Shown here: positions 43,945-53,243 of the stretch, piece by piece
Numbering within the stretch: position 1 is the first letter of the stretch
Layout of the letters: every line of letters starts with the position of its first letter
DNA from: DAISVY01 sp036826635
GTDB taxonomy: Bacteria > Zixibacteria > MSB-5A5 > GN15 > FEB-12
Assembly (NCBI GenBank): GCA_036826635.1
Contig: DAISVY010000010.1
Coordinates: forward strand, 62,001-126,000
Direction of reading: 5' to 3'
Length of the DNA stretch: 64,000 nucleotides
Position numbers and translations under genes: made by a program
Notes under the pieces: generated by a model
Databases searched by the model: none
What the model was told of the DNA's origin: nothing
Seen by the model: the letters and a program-made list of their open reading frames with translations, nothing else

Positions 43945-44153
43945 GGTGATTGGGTTAATTGCTCGATTTCGGGCACGGATATTGTCTAATAAAATCAAAA
44001 CCAGAGGCGAATGTTTCCCTTCAGGTCGATCTGAGCAGCCGGTCGCCTGACGGAATGTGTGGATAGGCCTTTAGACGGTTAGGCCGTTTCATGATCTCTC
44101 TCTGGTTGTGTGAGGAGCAGGAGGTCTCAGTAGCGACTGGGACCTCGTTTTTT
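43945..44153 (+). ncRNA. Candidate structured RNA D
   Basis: No family recognised. This gene-free stretch ends in a strong terminator and has a plausible promoter. The core can form a closing stem AACCAG (43999-44004)/CTGGTT (44102-44107). It encloses AGGCGA (44005-44010)/TCGCCT (44043-44048) with a small hairpin inside (TCAG/CTGA), and a hairpin ACGG/CCGT near 44075-44087. The genes downstream lie on the other strand, so it is not a leader. Predicted length ~205 bases. Alternative pairings exist, and only comparison with relatives would settle the fold. Confidence 0.4.
44121..44153 (+). terminator. Strong intrinsic terminator ending ncRNA D
   Basis: An 11-bp stem, GAGGTCTCAGT (44121-44131) with ACTGGGACCTC (44136-44146), one G-U pair, loop AGCG, followed by GTTTTTTT. 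No plus-strand protein gene precedes it after the terminator at 43792, which itself argues for a transcript in between. Confidence 0.85.
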
Positions 44154-45172
44154 TATCTGATGATTCGACTGTCGGTGAATTCTTTGTCGGCCGGAGTCAC
44201 GGACAATTCGGTTTGCGAATTGTCGGACAGTCGGGTTACCGATACCCGTACTTCGCTTTGATCGCGGGCCGAGGAGTATCGCGCTGTTATTCCGGCGGCG
44301 TTTCGGATGTTTTCCGGCGAAGCATTACCGATCAAAAGCGTAAGCGGAGAACCGACGTCAATAGCCTCCAGCAGGTAATGATGGTCTTGTTTGCCAAGGG
44401 CTATGCGGCCGTTGTCTTCCTCGTTCCGACCGACCACGAGCTTGGTTTTTTTGTCTAACCTCAGGTGTCGGCCGACTCTTAGCAGACTAACGTCGTCCCG
44501 GGTCAGCCCGGTGCTGTGGGCCATTAAATCCTCAAGACGGCGTGAATATCCGGGATCGGTTAATAAGCATCCCCCGGCCGGGTTAGGGTATTCATCCAGA
44601 TCAAACTCGCCGGCCAGTTCCATTTGACGCCGTCGGCCTCGTCCGCTGATAGCCTCGAGTCCTTCACGGTCCACCAGACCGTCGATTTCGGGTTTGGTGG
44701 GCGGAAGCAGCCTGGCCGACAGGGGCCGCAGCAACAGGCCTTTCAGGTTGCTGTGGTTGGCCACCAGATTGAGGCGGTCTTTCAGTTGGGAAAACGGGCG
44801 TTGTCCCAAAACTTCACCCGAAATGATGAAATCGGCGCCGACCTTGTTCATGTAGTCAGCCGCCTCGCGAAGCATCAGTATCCGGCAATCCAGGCAGGGA
44901 TTCATGTTATCGCCCCGCCCGAAAGAGGGATGTTCGACGATCTCGATGAATCTCTGGCCCAGATGAACAATCCTGAGATCAAAACCGAAACGCTCGGCCA
45001 GTACGTCGAGATGGGAGGTCTCCGGGGAACGGTATGAATTGCAGTCGGACTCGAATCTCAAAGCCGTGACCCGGATACCCTGCCGGCGCATCAACAGGAT
45101 AGCCAGGACCGAATCGAGCCCACCTGAAAATAAGGCGATAGCGTGTGCTTTTGTTGTCTGGTTGCAAGTCAT
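44153..45172 (-). CDS. PP-loop ATPase related to tRNA-thiolation enzymes (MnmA/ThiI-like)
   Basis: 339 residues. The N-terminal ALFSGGLDSVLAILLM is the adenylating PP-loop. MNPCLDCRILMLREA corresponds to the catalytic Cys region of MnmA-type 2-thiouridylases, and the second Cys may be in PAGGCLLTD (~200). The C-terminal ~150 residues (LRVGRHLRLDKKTKLVVGRNEEDN) match the C-terminal domain seen in DUF814-like/NFACT-R proteins attached to this PP-loop type. Probably acts on sulfur insertion into tRNA; the exact base is not decidable here. It stands alone on the minus strand. Confidence 0.8.
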   Translation of the reverse strand: MTCNQTTKAHAIALFSGGLDSVLAILLMRRQGIRVTALRFESDCNSYRSPETSHLDVLAERFGFDLRIVHLGQRFIEIVEHPSFGRGDNMNPCLDCRILMLREAADYMNKVGADFIISGEVLGQRPFSQLKDRLNLVANHSNLKGLLLRPLSARLLPPTKPEIDGLVDREGLEAISGRGRRRQMELAGEFDLDEYPNPAGGCLLTDPGYSRRLEDLMAHSTGLTRDDVSLLRVGRHLRLDKKTKLVVGRNEEDNGRIALGKQDHHYLLEAIDVGSPLTLLIGNASPENIRNAAGITARYSSARDQSEVRVSVTRLSDNSQTELSVTPADKEFTDSRIIR

Positions 45173-45279
45173 AATTCTATCGAGTATACACTATCCGCCG
45201 CGATATTCAACTACTTCATAAACCTTGACTTGTCTTTTCTGTTCGGCTAAAATCTGTTTTTATAAGGAAAAGGCAGGGT

Positions 45280-46071
45280 ATCGAGATATTTAGAGCTATC
45301 AACAATTGGCTCAAGTTTGCCGCCTGGGAAAGCCAGAACCTTCTGTTCTTTTCTCTGAGGATGCTTGGTTCGCTGTTTCATCGACCTTTTTATGTCACCG
45401 AGACACTTGAGCAGATGTACCTTATCGGAGTCGGTTCGTTTTTCCTGGTCATACTCACCGGTGTTTTCTCGGGCCAGGGGTTTGCTTTGGCCTTCGCTCA
45501 GGAACTGGCCACTTTTGGTGCCAAGGATTACCTGGGCCGAATCATGTCTCTGGCCATAATTCGCGAGCTGGGCCCGACCCTGACCGGTCTGATGGTCGCC
45601 GCCCGCGTGGCCTCCGGAATAACCGCCGAGATAGGCGCGATGAAATCCTCGAACCAGATCGATGCCATGCTGGCTTTCGGTATCGATCCGATTCAAAAAA
45701 TAGCCAGGCCTCGTCTGTTGTCCCTGATGATCATGGTTCCGGTTTTGACTATTGTGTGCGACGTGGTGGCTATTTGCGGGGGATGGATGGTGGCCAAGTT
45801 TATTGCCAACGTTACGACCACGGTCTATTGGTCTTTCGTGATCGATAAACTTAATTTCGGCAACATGTTCATGGGTATTCTTAAGCCGATTTGTTTCTCT
45901 TTTGTAATAGCTTTTATTTCATGCTATCGCGGTTTTACGTCTGAGGGCGGCACCAAAGGAGTGGGACAGGCCACCACCAATTCGGTGATGATGACCTCGA
46001 TTACGATTCTGATCGTTAATTTCTTTATTACCAAGGTCGTGGGGTCGGCTCTCCGGGGGTATTACCTGTGA
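45280..46071 (+). CDS. mlaE: MlaE-type ABC transporter permease
   Basis: About 263 residues. The first ATG, 45361, would cut off ~27 residues of the normal N-terminal amphipathic helix (IEIFRAINNWLKFAAWESQNLLFF), which is plainly encoded upstream in frame. No ATG, GTG or TTG occurs there; ATC 45280 has AAAAGG 6 bases before it and is my choice, with ATA 45286 as alternative. Core: IRELGPTLTGLMVAARVASGITAEIGAMK, the MlaE signature, and about five membrane helices. Forms the inner-membrane core of a phospholipid transporter that maintains outer membrane asymmetry. Overlaps mlaF by 4 bases. Confidence 0.9.
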   Translation: MEIFRAINNWLKFAAWESQNLLFFSLRMLGSLFHRPFYVTETLEQMYLIGVGSFFLVILTGVFSGQGFALAFAQELATFGAKDYLGRIMSLAIIRELGPTLTGLMVAARVASGITAEIGAMKSSNQIDAMLAFGIDPIQKIARPRLLSLMIMVPVLTIVCDVVAICGGWMVAKFIANVTTTVYWSFVIDKLNFGNMFMGILKPICFSFVIAFISCYRGFTSEGGTKGVGQATTNSVMMTSITILIVNFFITKVVGSALRGYYL

Positions 46072-46841
46072 TTGAACTCAGACACATCAACTTTTCGTAC
46101 TGGGACAAGCAGGTCCTGCGGGATGTGTCGTTCAAAGTCGACGACGCGGAAATGGTCGTGGTAATGGGTCCTTCCGGCTCCGGGAAATCGACTATCCTTC
46201 GTCTTATTCTGGGTCTGGAACGGCCGGATTCCGGGGAAGTTCTGGTCGAAGGGCAAAACATCGGGCGAATGAAAGAGAAAGAGAAACGGCATATTCGCAG
46301 GAATATCGGTATGGTCTTTCAGGACGGCGCGCTTTTCGACTCTCTGACAGTCGGTGAGAACATCGGCTATTACCTGCTGGAATACACCCGCCTGCCCTGG
46401 TCTGAGATAAGCCGGCGGGCCGAAGAGATGCTGGGATTCGTGGGGCTTGATGCCGAGGAAATCGGAGATGAACTGCCCGAGCAGCTCTCCGGAGGGATGC
46501 GACGCCGGGTGGCCATCGGTCGCGCGCTGCTTTCGACCGACCCGAAAATAATGCTGTACGACGAACCGACCACCGGTCTTGATCCTCAGGCCACGGAAAA
46601 CGTTCTGGGGCTTATAACGAAACTTAATCGGGAGAAGTCTATTTCTTCGGTGGTGGTAACGCATCAAATTGCGGATGCTCTCAAGATTGCCGACCGTTTT
46701 GTGGTTATTGATCAGGGGCAGGTCGTTTTTGACGGTTCACTCGATGCCCTGAAGGATTCCGGGGAAGAACGAGTGAGGATCTTTTTGGAGCCGTTCAGGC
46801 AATCGTTCAATGAAGTTTCGCGGAAGGGGTTCGTCGGATAA
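46068..46841 (+). CDS. mlaF: MlaF-type ABC transporter ATP-binding protein
   Basis: 257 residues, GTG start in a GTGA overlap with mlaE. Walker A GPSGSGKST, Q loop, signature LSGGMRRRVAIGRALL, Walker B IMLYDEPTTGLDP and switch His in VTHQ. The M-R-R-R-V variant of the signature is characteristic of MlaF. Powers the lipid transporter with MlaE and the MCE protein that follows 17 bases later. Confidence 0.95.
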   Translation: MIELRHINFSYWDKQVLRDVSFKVDDAEMVVVMGPSGSGKSTILRLILGLERPDSGEVLVEGQNIGRMKEKEKRHIRRNIGMVFQDGALFDSLTVGENIGYYLLEYTRLPWSEISRRAEEMLGFVGLDAEEIGDELPEQLSGGMRRRVAIGRALLSTDPKIMLYDEPTTGLDPQATENVLGLITKLNREKSISSVVVTHQIADALKIADRFVVIDQGQVVFDGSLDALKDSGEERVRIFLEPFRQSFNEVSRKGFVG

Positions 46842-46858
46842 CACGCAGAGGTGAGAAT

Positions 46859-47794
46859 ATGAAGAGGTCGATACGGATCAAATGGGGTAAACTTCAGGTC
46901 GGGATATTGATTTTATTCGCCATCATGGCGGTTATGTGGGCGTCGTTCACGGGAGGCGGAACCTCGATATTCGAACCCAAGAAATCCTTCGTCTCTTATT
47001 TTGCCAATGTCGGCGGTCTGATTACGGGATCGCCGGTATGGGTCTCGGGGGTTGAAGTCGGAAACGTGGCGTCGGTGGGGTTCGAGACCGTGGACTCTGC
47101 AAGAATGATTTGCGTGAAGTGTAAAATCAAGAGGTCGGTCTTTGAGCATCTTACCTGCGATGCCCGGGTACAACTGGGAACAATAGGTTTTCTGGGGGAC
47201 AAATATATCGAGGTCGTTCCGGGGCCGGAAGGGGGAATTCCGCTGTGGGAGGGGGCCGAGATAGAAGTTATGGATATCGGCAACGCTCCGGCTGTTTTCT
47301 CGGCGGCTGAGCAAGCCCTGACCGACGCCGGGGCTGTCGTTTCCGGTCTGGATACCATGCTTGCCCGAATGAACCGGGGGGAAGGGACACTTGGTCAGTT
47401 GGCCACCGATCGTGAGTTGTACAGTCAACTGACGCGGCTGCTGGGTAACCTGACCAAGTTGTCGGCCGATCTGCAAAGCAATCAGCAAACGCTGGTATCA
47501 TCACTGGAACGCATGGCCAATTCGGTCGCCGATCTCGGTGACAAGGTGAACCATAATACCGGAACGATAGGGCGTCTGATGAACGATCCGGCCCTGTATG
47601 ATAATCTCAATGCTACCTCCGCCCGTCTGGACTCCATCCTGACCCGGATCGACCGGTCCGATGGCAATGTCGGGCTTTTGGTTAACGATACCACCCTGTA
47701 TATCGAGATGGCCAACCTGCTGACCCGGGCCAACAATCTGATCGCCGATATTCAGAAAGATCCCCGGAAGTACTTTAAGTTCAGCGTGTTTTAG
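46859..47794 (+). CDS. mlaD: MlaD/MCE family substrate-binding protein
   Basis: 311 residues. N-terminal membrane anchor (~15-35) and an MCE domain (~38-120: VGGLITGSPVWVSGVEVGNVASVGF, GFLGDKYIEVVPG). The C-terminal half is long and helical (coiled-coil-like, LTRLLGNLTKLSADLQSN), longer than E. coli MlaD. It resembles MCE proteins with extended helices that bridge the periplasm. RBS AGAGGTGAG. No mlaB or mlaC follows. Confidence 0.93.
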   Translation: MKRSIRIKWGKLQVGILILFAIMAVMWASFTGGGTSIFEPKKSFVSYFANVGGLITGSPVWVSGVEVGNVASVGFETVDSARMICVKCKIKRSVFEHLTCDARVQLGTIGFLGDKYIEVVPGPEGGIPLWEGAEIEVMDIGNAPAVFSAAEQALTDAGAVVSGLDTMLARMNRGEGTLGQLATDRELYSQLTRLLGNLTKLSADLQSNQQTLVSSLERMANSVADLGDKVNHNTGTIGRLMNDPALYDNLNATSARLDSILTRIDRSDGNVGLLVNDTTLYIEMANLLTRANNLIADIQKDPRKYFKFSVF

Positions 47795-48145
47795 GGGATA
47801 TCGGGCAGCTTTTTCGAACCGGTTGAGCATAAATGGACCGGTCGACGTGGTCGAAGATAATCGCCAGTCGGGTCTTTGTTGTTGGTCTCTTCGGTCGTGA
47901 CTGTCTCTAAAGAAATCCTTAGATATTCCGAGAGTATGTATTAAACGCCCATAACGAAACGGGTCGGTAATATATGGTCTGAGCCGGTCGCTTCGGTGGG
48001 CGGGCATACGTTCGCCGGGGGCTATGTTGGCCGGTTCGGTGGAAACGTGCTTTCTTAGGAAGTACGGGCTCTTTCTCTGACTTAACACCCTGAAACGTAT
48101 TTCCCGAGTACAGCTACTTATAGCGGGAGCTGAATTTATCAGGTT
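47795..48145 (+). other. Intergenic stretch without recognised gene
   Basis: About 350 bases between the mla operon and the hybrid kinase. No convincing frame, terminator or promoter pair seen. GGTT/AACC-type short inverted repeats occur but nothing stable enough to call. Confidence 0.5.
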
Positions 48146-50932
48146 ATGAAAGGGTGGCTTAAGAACTACCTGAGATGTTGTCTGTACCCCCTGCGCAAGG
48201 CTCTGAAGCCGGGCGACAAAAAACAGGATAGGGCGGAGGAGAACCTCTGGTCAACGAAAAATCGGCTGGCGGCGGCTCTGGAAATCGCCGATGTCGGTTT
48301 GTGGGAATCCGATCTCAAAACGGGCATTTTGACTGCCGATAAAAGAACGCTCCGCATACTTGGGCGCGAGGAAACGGAAGAGCCCTTGATGATGGAGTCG
48401 TTGTTCGGCAGATGTCATCCGGGGGATGAATACGATGCCCGTCGAATCGTGCAGGAACATCTTAACGGTCTTACTCCGGAATTTTCGTATCAAAGTCGGC
48501 TTTGTGACGAGAGGACCTGGATTTACGTTCGTGGTAAGGTGGCGGAATGGGACACCAACGGCGATCCGGTGCGTTTTATCGGAACTTGCGCTGATATCAG
48601 CGAGTACAAACGGACCGAAGAAACACTGCTGCAAAGCGAACAAAAGTACCGGCTGTTGACCGAGAACCTGAAAGACGTTGTTGTAGGTATTTCGCCGGAG
48701 GGGATTCTTACCTACGTCAGTCCGGGAATCCGGGATTTGGGCGGTTATGATCCCGATGAAGAAGTAGGTAATCATTTCAGCAAGTATTTCGCCGGCGAGG
48801 AAGAAGTCCGGCGGGCACAAACGGCCTTTGAACAATTATTGATCGGTAACAAGTCGAGTTCAAGTGAGTTCATGTACCAACCGAAAAGCCGGAGGCCGTT
48901 TCCCATTGAGATAAGCGCCAAGGCGGTGCTCAGAGAAGGCCGGGTTGTGGCTGTGCACCTTCTTTTGCGGGATGTCAGGGGCCGCAAGCAACAAGAAGAA
49001 AATCTTCGTTTCCTCAGTTCCATCACACAGCAGGTAAGGGAAGCTATCATAGTCACCGATATCCATCGCCGCATTATATATTTGAACAAAGCGGCCGAGG
49101 AGCTTTACGGTTATTCCCAGGAAGAATTGGTGGGGCAGGACCCGATTATGCTGAGTGTTGAGGCGGAGGCGCAGTCGACCCTGGACAGTGTTACCAAAGC
49201 CATGCGGACAGGTAAAGATTGGAGCGGACTGAGCACGCAAAGACGCAAGGACGGGAGCACGATCATTTGCGAGATAGCGGTGTCGCCGTTTATCGACGGC
49301 GAAGGCAACGCGTCGTCATATATCGGCACGGTTCGTGATGTAACCGAACGCAAACTGGCCGAGGATGCCGTGAAAAAAGGTGAGCAACGTTACCGGACAC
49401 TTTTTGAGGCGGCCGGGGTTGCGATAATGATCCTCAAGAGCGATATATTCGTTGATTGCAACGAACGTACGCTGGAAGTGTTCGGGTGTATGCGTAGTCA
49501 GTTCGTGGGGCAGCCTCCTTTTCGTTTTTCGCCTCCCCTGCAGCCGGACGGGCAAGCTTCCGAGGAAAAAGCGCGCGAGCGAATTTCAGCGGCCATCACC
49601 AGTGGACCGCAGCGTTTCGAATGGGTGCATTCCAGGTTCGATGGGACGCTTTTCGACGCCGAAGTCTCTCTGAACGCTATCCAGCTTGGGCCCGAACCGC
49701 ACATTCTGGTTATAGTCCGGGATGTTACCGAGCACAAGAAAGCCGAAGCACAAAGGCGCGCTCTTCAGGAAGAGCTGGAAAAAGCACAACGGATGGAATC
49801 GCTGGGAATCCTGGCCGGGGGCGTGGCGCATGATCTTAACAATATGCTGGGGCCGTTGGTAGGATATCCGGAACTTATTCTCAGAAAGCTGCCGGAAGAC
49901 AGCAAAATCAGAAAACAGATTATACGCATGGGAAATGCGGCTCAGGACGCCGCCGATGTTATCCAGGACCTTCTCACTCTGGCCCGGCGTGGGCGCTATG
50001 AAATGCAACCTTTGAGTCTCAACCGCGTGGTCGAGCAGTATCTTGACTCGCCAAACTTCGCCCAGTTGCAGGAGCGAAAGCCGGATATCAAGGTCAAGAT
50101 GAAACTCAAACAACCGATAGATGATATCCTCGGTTCTTCGCCTCACCTGTCAAAGGTCATTATGAACCTTGTAGTCAATGCCTTTGACGCTATGCATGAA
50201 AATGGTACGCTTCACATAGAAACATCGCAGCGGCACCTTGAAGCTATTTTTAGCGGTCAGTACAAAATGAAGCCCGGTGAGTATGTCCTGTTGAAAGTTC
50301 GTGACACCGGTATGGGGATTGCCCCGGAAGATCTGGATAAGGTCTTCGAGCCGTATTACTCGAAGAAGAAAATGGGCGCCAGCGGAAGCGGGCTCGGACT
50401 TTCGGTGGTCTATGGCGTCGTAAAAGACCACGGGGGATATTACGATATATTCTCGACGGTCGGCGAAGGGACGGAGTTTGTTCTGTACTTCCCGGTCTGT
50501 ACCGAGACGGCCAGAGTCCATGATGATGACGCGATGGATGTGGCCGGGACGGAAAGTGTTTTGATTGTTGACGATGTCGAAGAACAACGGGAGATGGCTT
50601 CGGAGATTCTGAACAGCCTGGGTTACAGGACAGAGACGGCCGCCGGAGGCCGAGAAGCGGTCGATTACCTGCGTGATCATTCCGTCGATATCGTGATTCT
50701 GGATATGATAATGGAACGGGGCTTCGATGGTCTCGACACGTATCGTGAAATCCTCAAGTTGCATCCCGGTCAGAAAGCGATTGTCGTGAGTGGTTTTTCG
50801 GCTACGGGAAGAGTACAGGAATTACAGAAGCTCGGGGCCGGTCGATACATCAAAAAACCGTATACCGTAGACACACTTAGCCGGGCGGTCCGAGAAGAAC
50901 TTGACCGGAAGACAGCCCCGATTATCTCCTGA
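48146..50932 (+). CDS. Cytoplasmic multi-PAS hybrid histidine kinase
   Basis: 928 residues, no clear transmembrane helix. Four PAS domains in tandem (~40-155, ~160-280, ~285-405, ~410-535), each followed by a PAC-like R-D-V/I-T-E or R-D-V segment. The HisKA box is LAGGVAHDLNNML (His ~561). The ATPase has NLVVNAFDAM, DTGMGI and GSGLGLSVV. A C-terminal receiver domain (VLIVDDVEEQRE) has phospho-acceptor Asp ~853 and a K-K-P-Y switch Lys. It should sense small molecules or redox state in the cytoplasm and phosphorylate itself; the output partner is not nearby. Start ATG 48146 lacks a strong ribosome site. Confidence 0.92.
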   Translation: MKGWLKNYLRCCLYPLRKALKPGDKKQDRAEENLWSTKNRLAAALEIADVGLWESDLKTGILTADKRTLRILGREETEEPLMMESLFGRCHPGDEYDARRIVQEHLNGLTPEFSYQSRLCDERTWIYVRGKVAEWDTNGDPVRFIGTCADISEYKRTEETLLQSEQKYRLLTENLKDVVVGISPEGILTYVSPGIRDLGGYDPDEEVGNHFSKYFAGEEEVRRAQTAFEQLLIGNKSSSSEFMYQPKSRRPFPIEISAKAVLREGRVVAVHLLLRDVRGRKQQEENLRFLSSITQQVREAIIVTDIHRRIIYLNKAAEELYGYSQEELVGQDPIMLSVEAEAQSTLDSVTKAMRTGKDWSGLSTQRRKDGSTIICEIAVSPFIDGEGNASSYIGTVRDVTERKLAEDAVKKGEQRYRTLFEAAGVAIMILKSDIFVDCNERTLEVFGCMRSQFVGQPPFRFSPPLQPDGQASEEKARERISAAITSGPQRFEWVHSRFDGTLFDAEVSLNAIQLGPEPHILVIVRDVTEHKKAEAQRRALQEELEKAQRMESLGILAGGVAHDLNNMLGPLVGYPELILRKLPEDSKIRKQIIRMGNAAQDAADVIQDLLTLARRGRYEMQPLSLNRVVEQYLDSPNFAQLQERKPDIKVKMKLKQPIDDILGSSPHLSKVIMNLVVNAFDAMHENGTLHIETSQRHLEAIFSGQYKMKPGEYVLLKVRDTGMGIAPEDLDKVFEPYYSKKKMGASGSGLGLSVVYGVVKDHGGYYDIFSTVGEGTEFVLYFPVCTETARVHDDDAMDVAGTESVLIVDDVEEQREMASEILNSLGYRTETAAGGREAVDYLRDHSVDIVILDMIMERGFDGLDTYREILKLHPGQKAIVVSGFSATGRVQELQKLGAGRYIKKPYTVDTLSRAVREELDRKTAPIIS

Positions 50933-50938
50933 CGTACG

Positions 50939-53218
50939 TTATACCGGCGCAACCGCCAGCATATATTCCAGCAGTTTAATTACCCCCTCTTTGCCGTGCT
51001 GGCCGACTTCCAGAGATGGCCCCACACAGGAAGGACACCCGGAAACACAGGGGCAGCTTGTTACGTGCTGTCGACAGGCTTCAAAAAGATTGTCGGATTC
51101 CCTGAAGAGCTTCTCCGAAAGTCCCACTCCTCCCGGGATGTTTTCGTAGACATAAACAGTCGGGCGTTCGGTAAAAGGTGCCCGCACCTGCGAAATCGAG
51201 CGCAGGTCGCGCGAGTCGCACATAACCCACAGAGGGGCGATCTTGCCCAGTATGTTGGCCAGCCCGCGAAGCGCCCCGCCGAAACGAGCCACCGAAATGT
51301 CGAGCTTTGAGGCTATATCTCCGGGGAAAGAATACCAGAACGCATCGGTATGCATTTCCAACTCGGGCAGCTTTAGTTCCCCGGAGCCGACGTTTTCGTG
51401 GGTCTCGAACTTTATCTTTTTGAACAATACGGTCGTGCAGGTGAGGGAAACTTCTCCCCAATGACTGCGGGCGTCATCAATCGTCGATATTTCGTCGTTT
51501 ACATTCAGGACTTTAAGGTCCGTTTTGGTCTCGGCGTCGGTGTAGTAATCGGTTTTGACCTCTTTGACATAGGCTTTCTTGCCTTCCCAGTCGAGATTGG
51601 TCACCTGGTATTGATTGGCCCCGTGCAGATAGATGGCTTCCGGGTGGAGAAAAATGGGAGCGGAGTAATAGTCTACTTCGCCAATTACCCGCCAATTATC
51701 CGATTCGTTGAGGATGACGAAGTTATCCGGCGAGGCGGAACGAAGCGAAACCTGCTGGGCGGGGTAAATTTCGGACGACCAGTGGTAGCGATTCTCGGTG
51801 CGGCGCAGGACGTTTTGTTCGGCCAGATAGTCGAGAATACGCCCGGTACTGAAATCGTCGGCGTATTCATCTTCGTCGAAAGGCAATTCGAAGGCGGCGC
51901 ATTTGAGATGATTGGTGCGAATAATCAGGTTGTCCGGGTCGATAATGCCGGATTCGGGGGTGCGGTCGAAAATGTATTTTGGTTCCACACACAGGAATTG
52001 ATTGATAGCGGAGGAATTGGCCACCATGATTGTCAGCGAAACACCGGAGCGCCGTCCGGCTCGCCCCGCCTGCTGCCAGAGCGAAGCGATAGACCCCGGG
52101 TAACCGACTATTATCGAAACATCAAGGGAACCGATATCAATCCCCAGTTCCAGGGCATTGGTCGAGACCACCCCGGTTATTTCCCCGGAACGGAGCCCCT
52201 GTTCGATACGGCGACGTTCGTTGGGAAGATACCCGCCCCGATAGCCGGCAACGTTGATCCCATGGTCGATGTTGTCCTTCAGCTTGCGTTGCAGATAGGT
52301 GAGAAGTACCTCCACGTAGAGACGGGAATGGGCGAAAACGATAGTCTGAACACGGTGTCGCAGAAAGGAGACGGCCAGCCGGGCCGCTTCTTTGACTGAT
52401 GATTTTCGGATGCCCAGTTGCGGATTGATAACCGGCGGATTGTAAAGCACGAAGTGTTTTTCGCTCGAAGGGGCCCCGTTGTCGTCTATAAGTTTGACCG
52501 GCTGACCGATGATCCGGCGTGTCAGTTCATCGGGATTGGCGATGGTCGCTGAACAGCAGATAAACTGCGGGTTGGAGCCGTAGAACCGGCAAATCCGACG
52601 CAGACGCCTGATGACATTAGCCAGGTGGGAGCCGAATACTCCCCGGTAATAATGAACCTCGTCGATCACCACGAATTTGAGGTTTTCGAACAACTTTATC
52701 CATTTAGTGTGATGCGGTAGAATGCCGGTATGGAGCATGTCGGGGTTGGTGACCACAATATGCCCTGCCGAACGCACCAGCCGACGCGCAGTCTGGGGAG
52801 TGTCTCCGTCGAAAGTGTAAGTCTTGATATCGACTTCGAGCCTGGTTATCAGGTCATACAATTCGGCCAGTTGATCCTGAGAAAGAGCCTTGGTCGGGAA
52901 GAGATACAGAGCGCGCGAATCCGGATTTCTGAGGATTTCGTCAAGTACCGGAAGATTGTAACAGAGTGTTTTGCCCGAGGCTGTCGGTGTTACCACCACC
53001 AGATTTTCGCCGCTGCGTGCCGCCTCGGTAGCTTGTGCCTGATGCGTATACAGTCGGTCGATACCGCGAGCCCGCAACGTGTCGGTCAGACGGCGGTCGA
53101 GGCCGTCGGGGAAATCGGCGTAACGGGCCGGCTGGGCCGGGATGGTCTGCCAGTGGGCAATGTTGTTCTGGATATTCGAATCGGTGCGGAGGAAATCAAT
53201 AATTTGTTCGAGAGTCAT
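50939..53218 (-). CDS. DEAD/DEAH-box helicase with DUF1998 (MrfA/Hrq1-type)
   Basis: 759 residues. RecA1 has VTPTASGKTLCYNLP (Walker A) and the D-E-V-H box; RecA2 has E-L-G-I-D-I-G and Q-Q-A-G-R-A-G-R-R. The C-terminal DUF1998 zinc domain ends C-R-x-H-V-x-x-C-P-C-x-x-G-C-P-S-C, the four-Cys cluster of the Bacillus MrfA (YprA) and yeast Hrq1 group, which unwind DNA 3'-5' in repair of crosslinks and mitomycin lesions. The MrfB nuclease partner is not next to it. It is last in a leftward operon after the archaemetzincin-like gene (25-base gap). Confidence 0.92.
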   Translation of the reverse strand: MTLEQIIDFLRTDSNIQNNIAHWQTIPAQPARYADFPDGLDRRLTDTLRARGIDRLYTHQAQATEAARSGENLVVVTPTASGKTLCYNLPVLDEILRNPDSRALYLFPTKALSQDQLAELYDLITRLEVDIKTYTFDGDTPQTARRLVRSAGHIVVTNPDMLHTGILPHHTKWIKLFENLKFVVIDEVHYYRGVFGSHLANVIRRLRRICRFYGSNPQFICCSATIANPDELTRRIIGQPVKLIDDNGAPSSEKHFVLYNPPVINPQLGIRKSSVKEAARLAVSFLRHRVQTIVFAHSRLYVEVLLTYLQRKLKDNIDHGINVAGYRGGYLPNERRRIEQGLRSGEITGVVSTNALELGIDIGSLDVSIIVGYPGSIASLWQQAGRAGRRSGVSLTIMVANSSAINQFLCVEPKYIFDRTPESGIIDPDNLIIRTNHLKCAAFELPFDEDEYADDFSTGRILDYLAEQNVLRRTENRYHWSSEIYPAQQVSLRSASPDNFVILNESDNWRVIGEVDYYSAPIFLHPEAIYLHGANQYQVTNLDWEGKKAYVKEVKTDYYTDAETKTDLKVLNVNDEISTIDDARSHWGEVSLTCTTVLFKKIKFETHENVGSGELKLPELEMHTDAFWYSFPGDIASKLDISVARFGGALRGLANILGKIAPLWVMCDSRDLRSISQVRAPFTERPTVYVYENIPGGVGLSEKLFRESDNLFEACRQHVTSCPCVSGCPSCVGPSLEVGQHGKEGVIKLLEYMLAVAPV

Positions 53219-53243
53219 GGCGTTCCGTCGCGTTCATTGCCGG

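Noticed and set aside
44020..44045. CAGGTC...GAGCAGCC resembling the SRP RNA domain IV loop
   Set aside because: The GGAA tetraloop and the symmetric loop partner are missing and the surrounding sequence does not form the long SRP hairpin.
51398..52399. 333-codon plus-strand frame
   Set aside because: Antisense shadow of the DUF1998 helicase.
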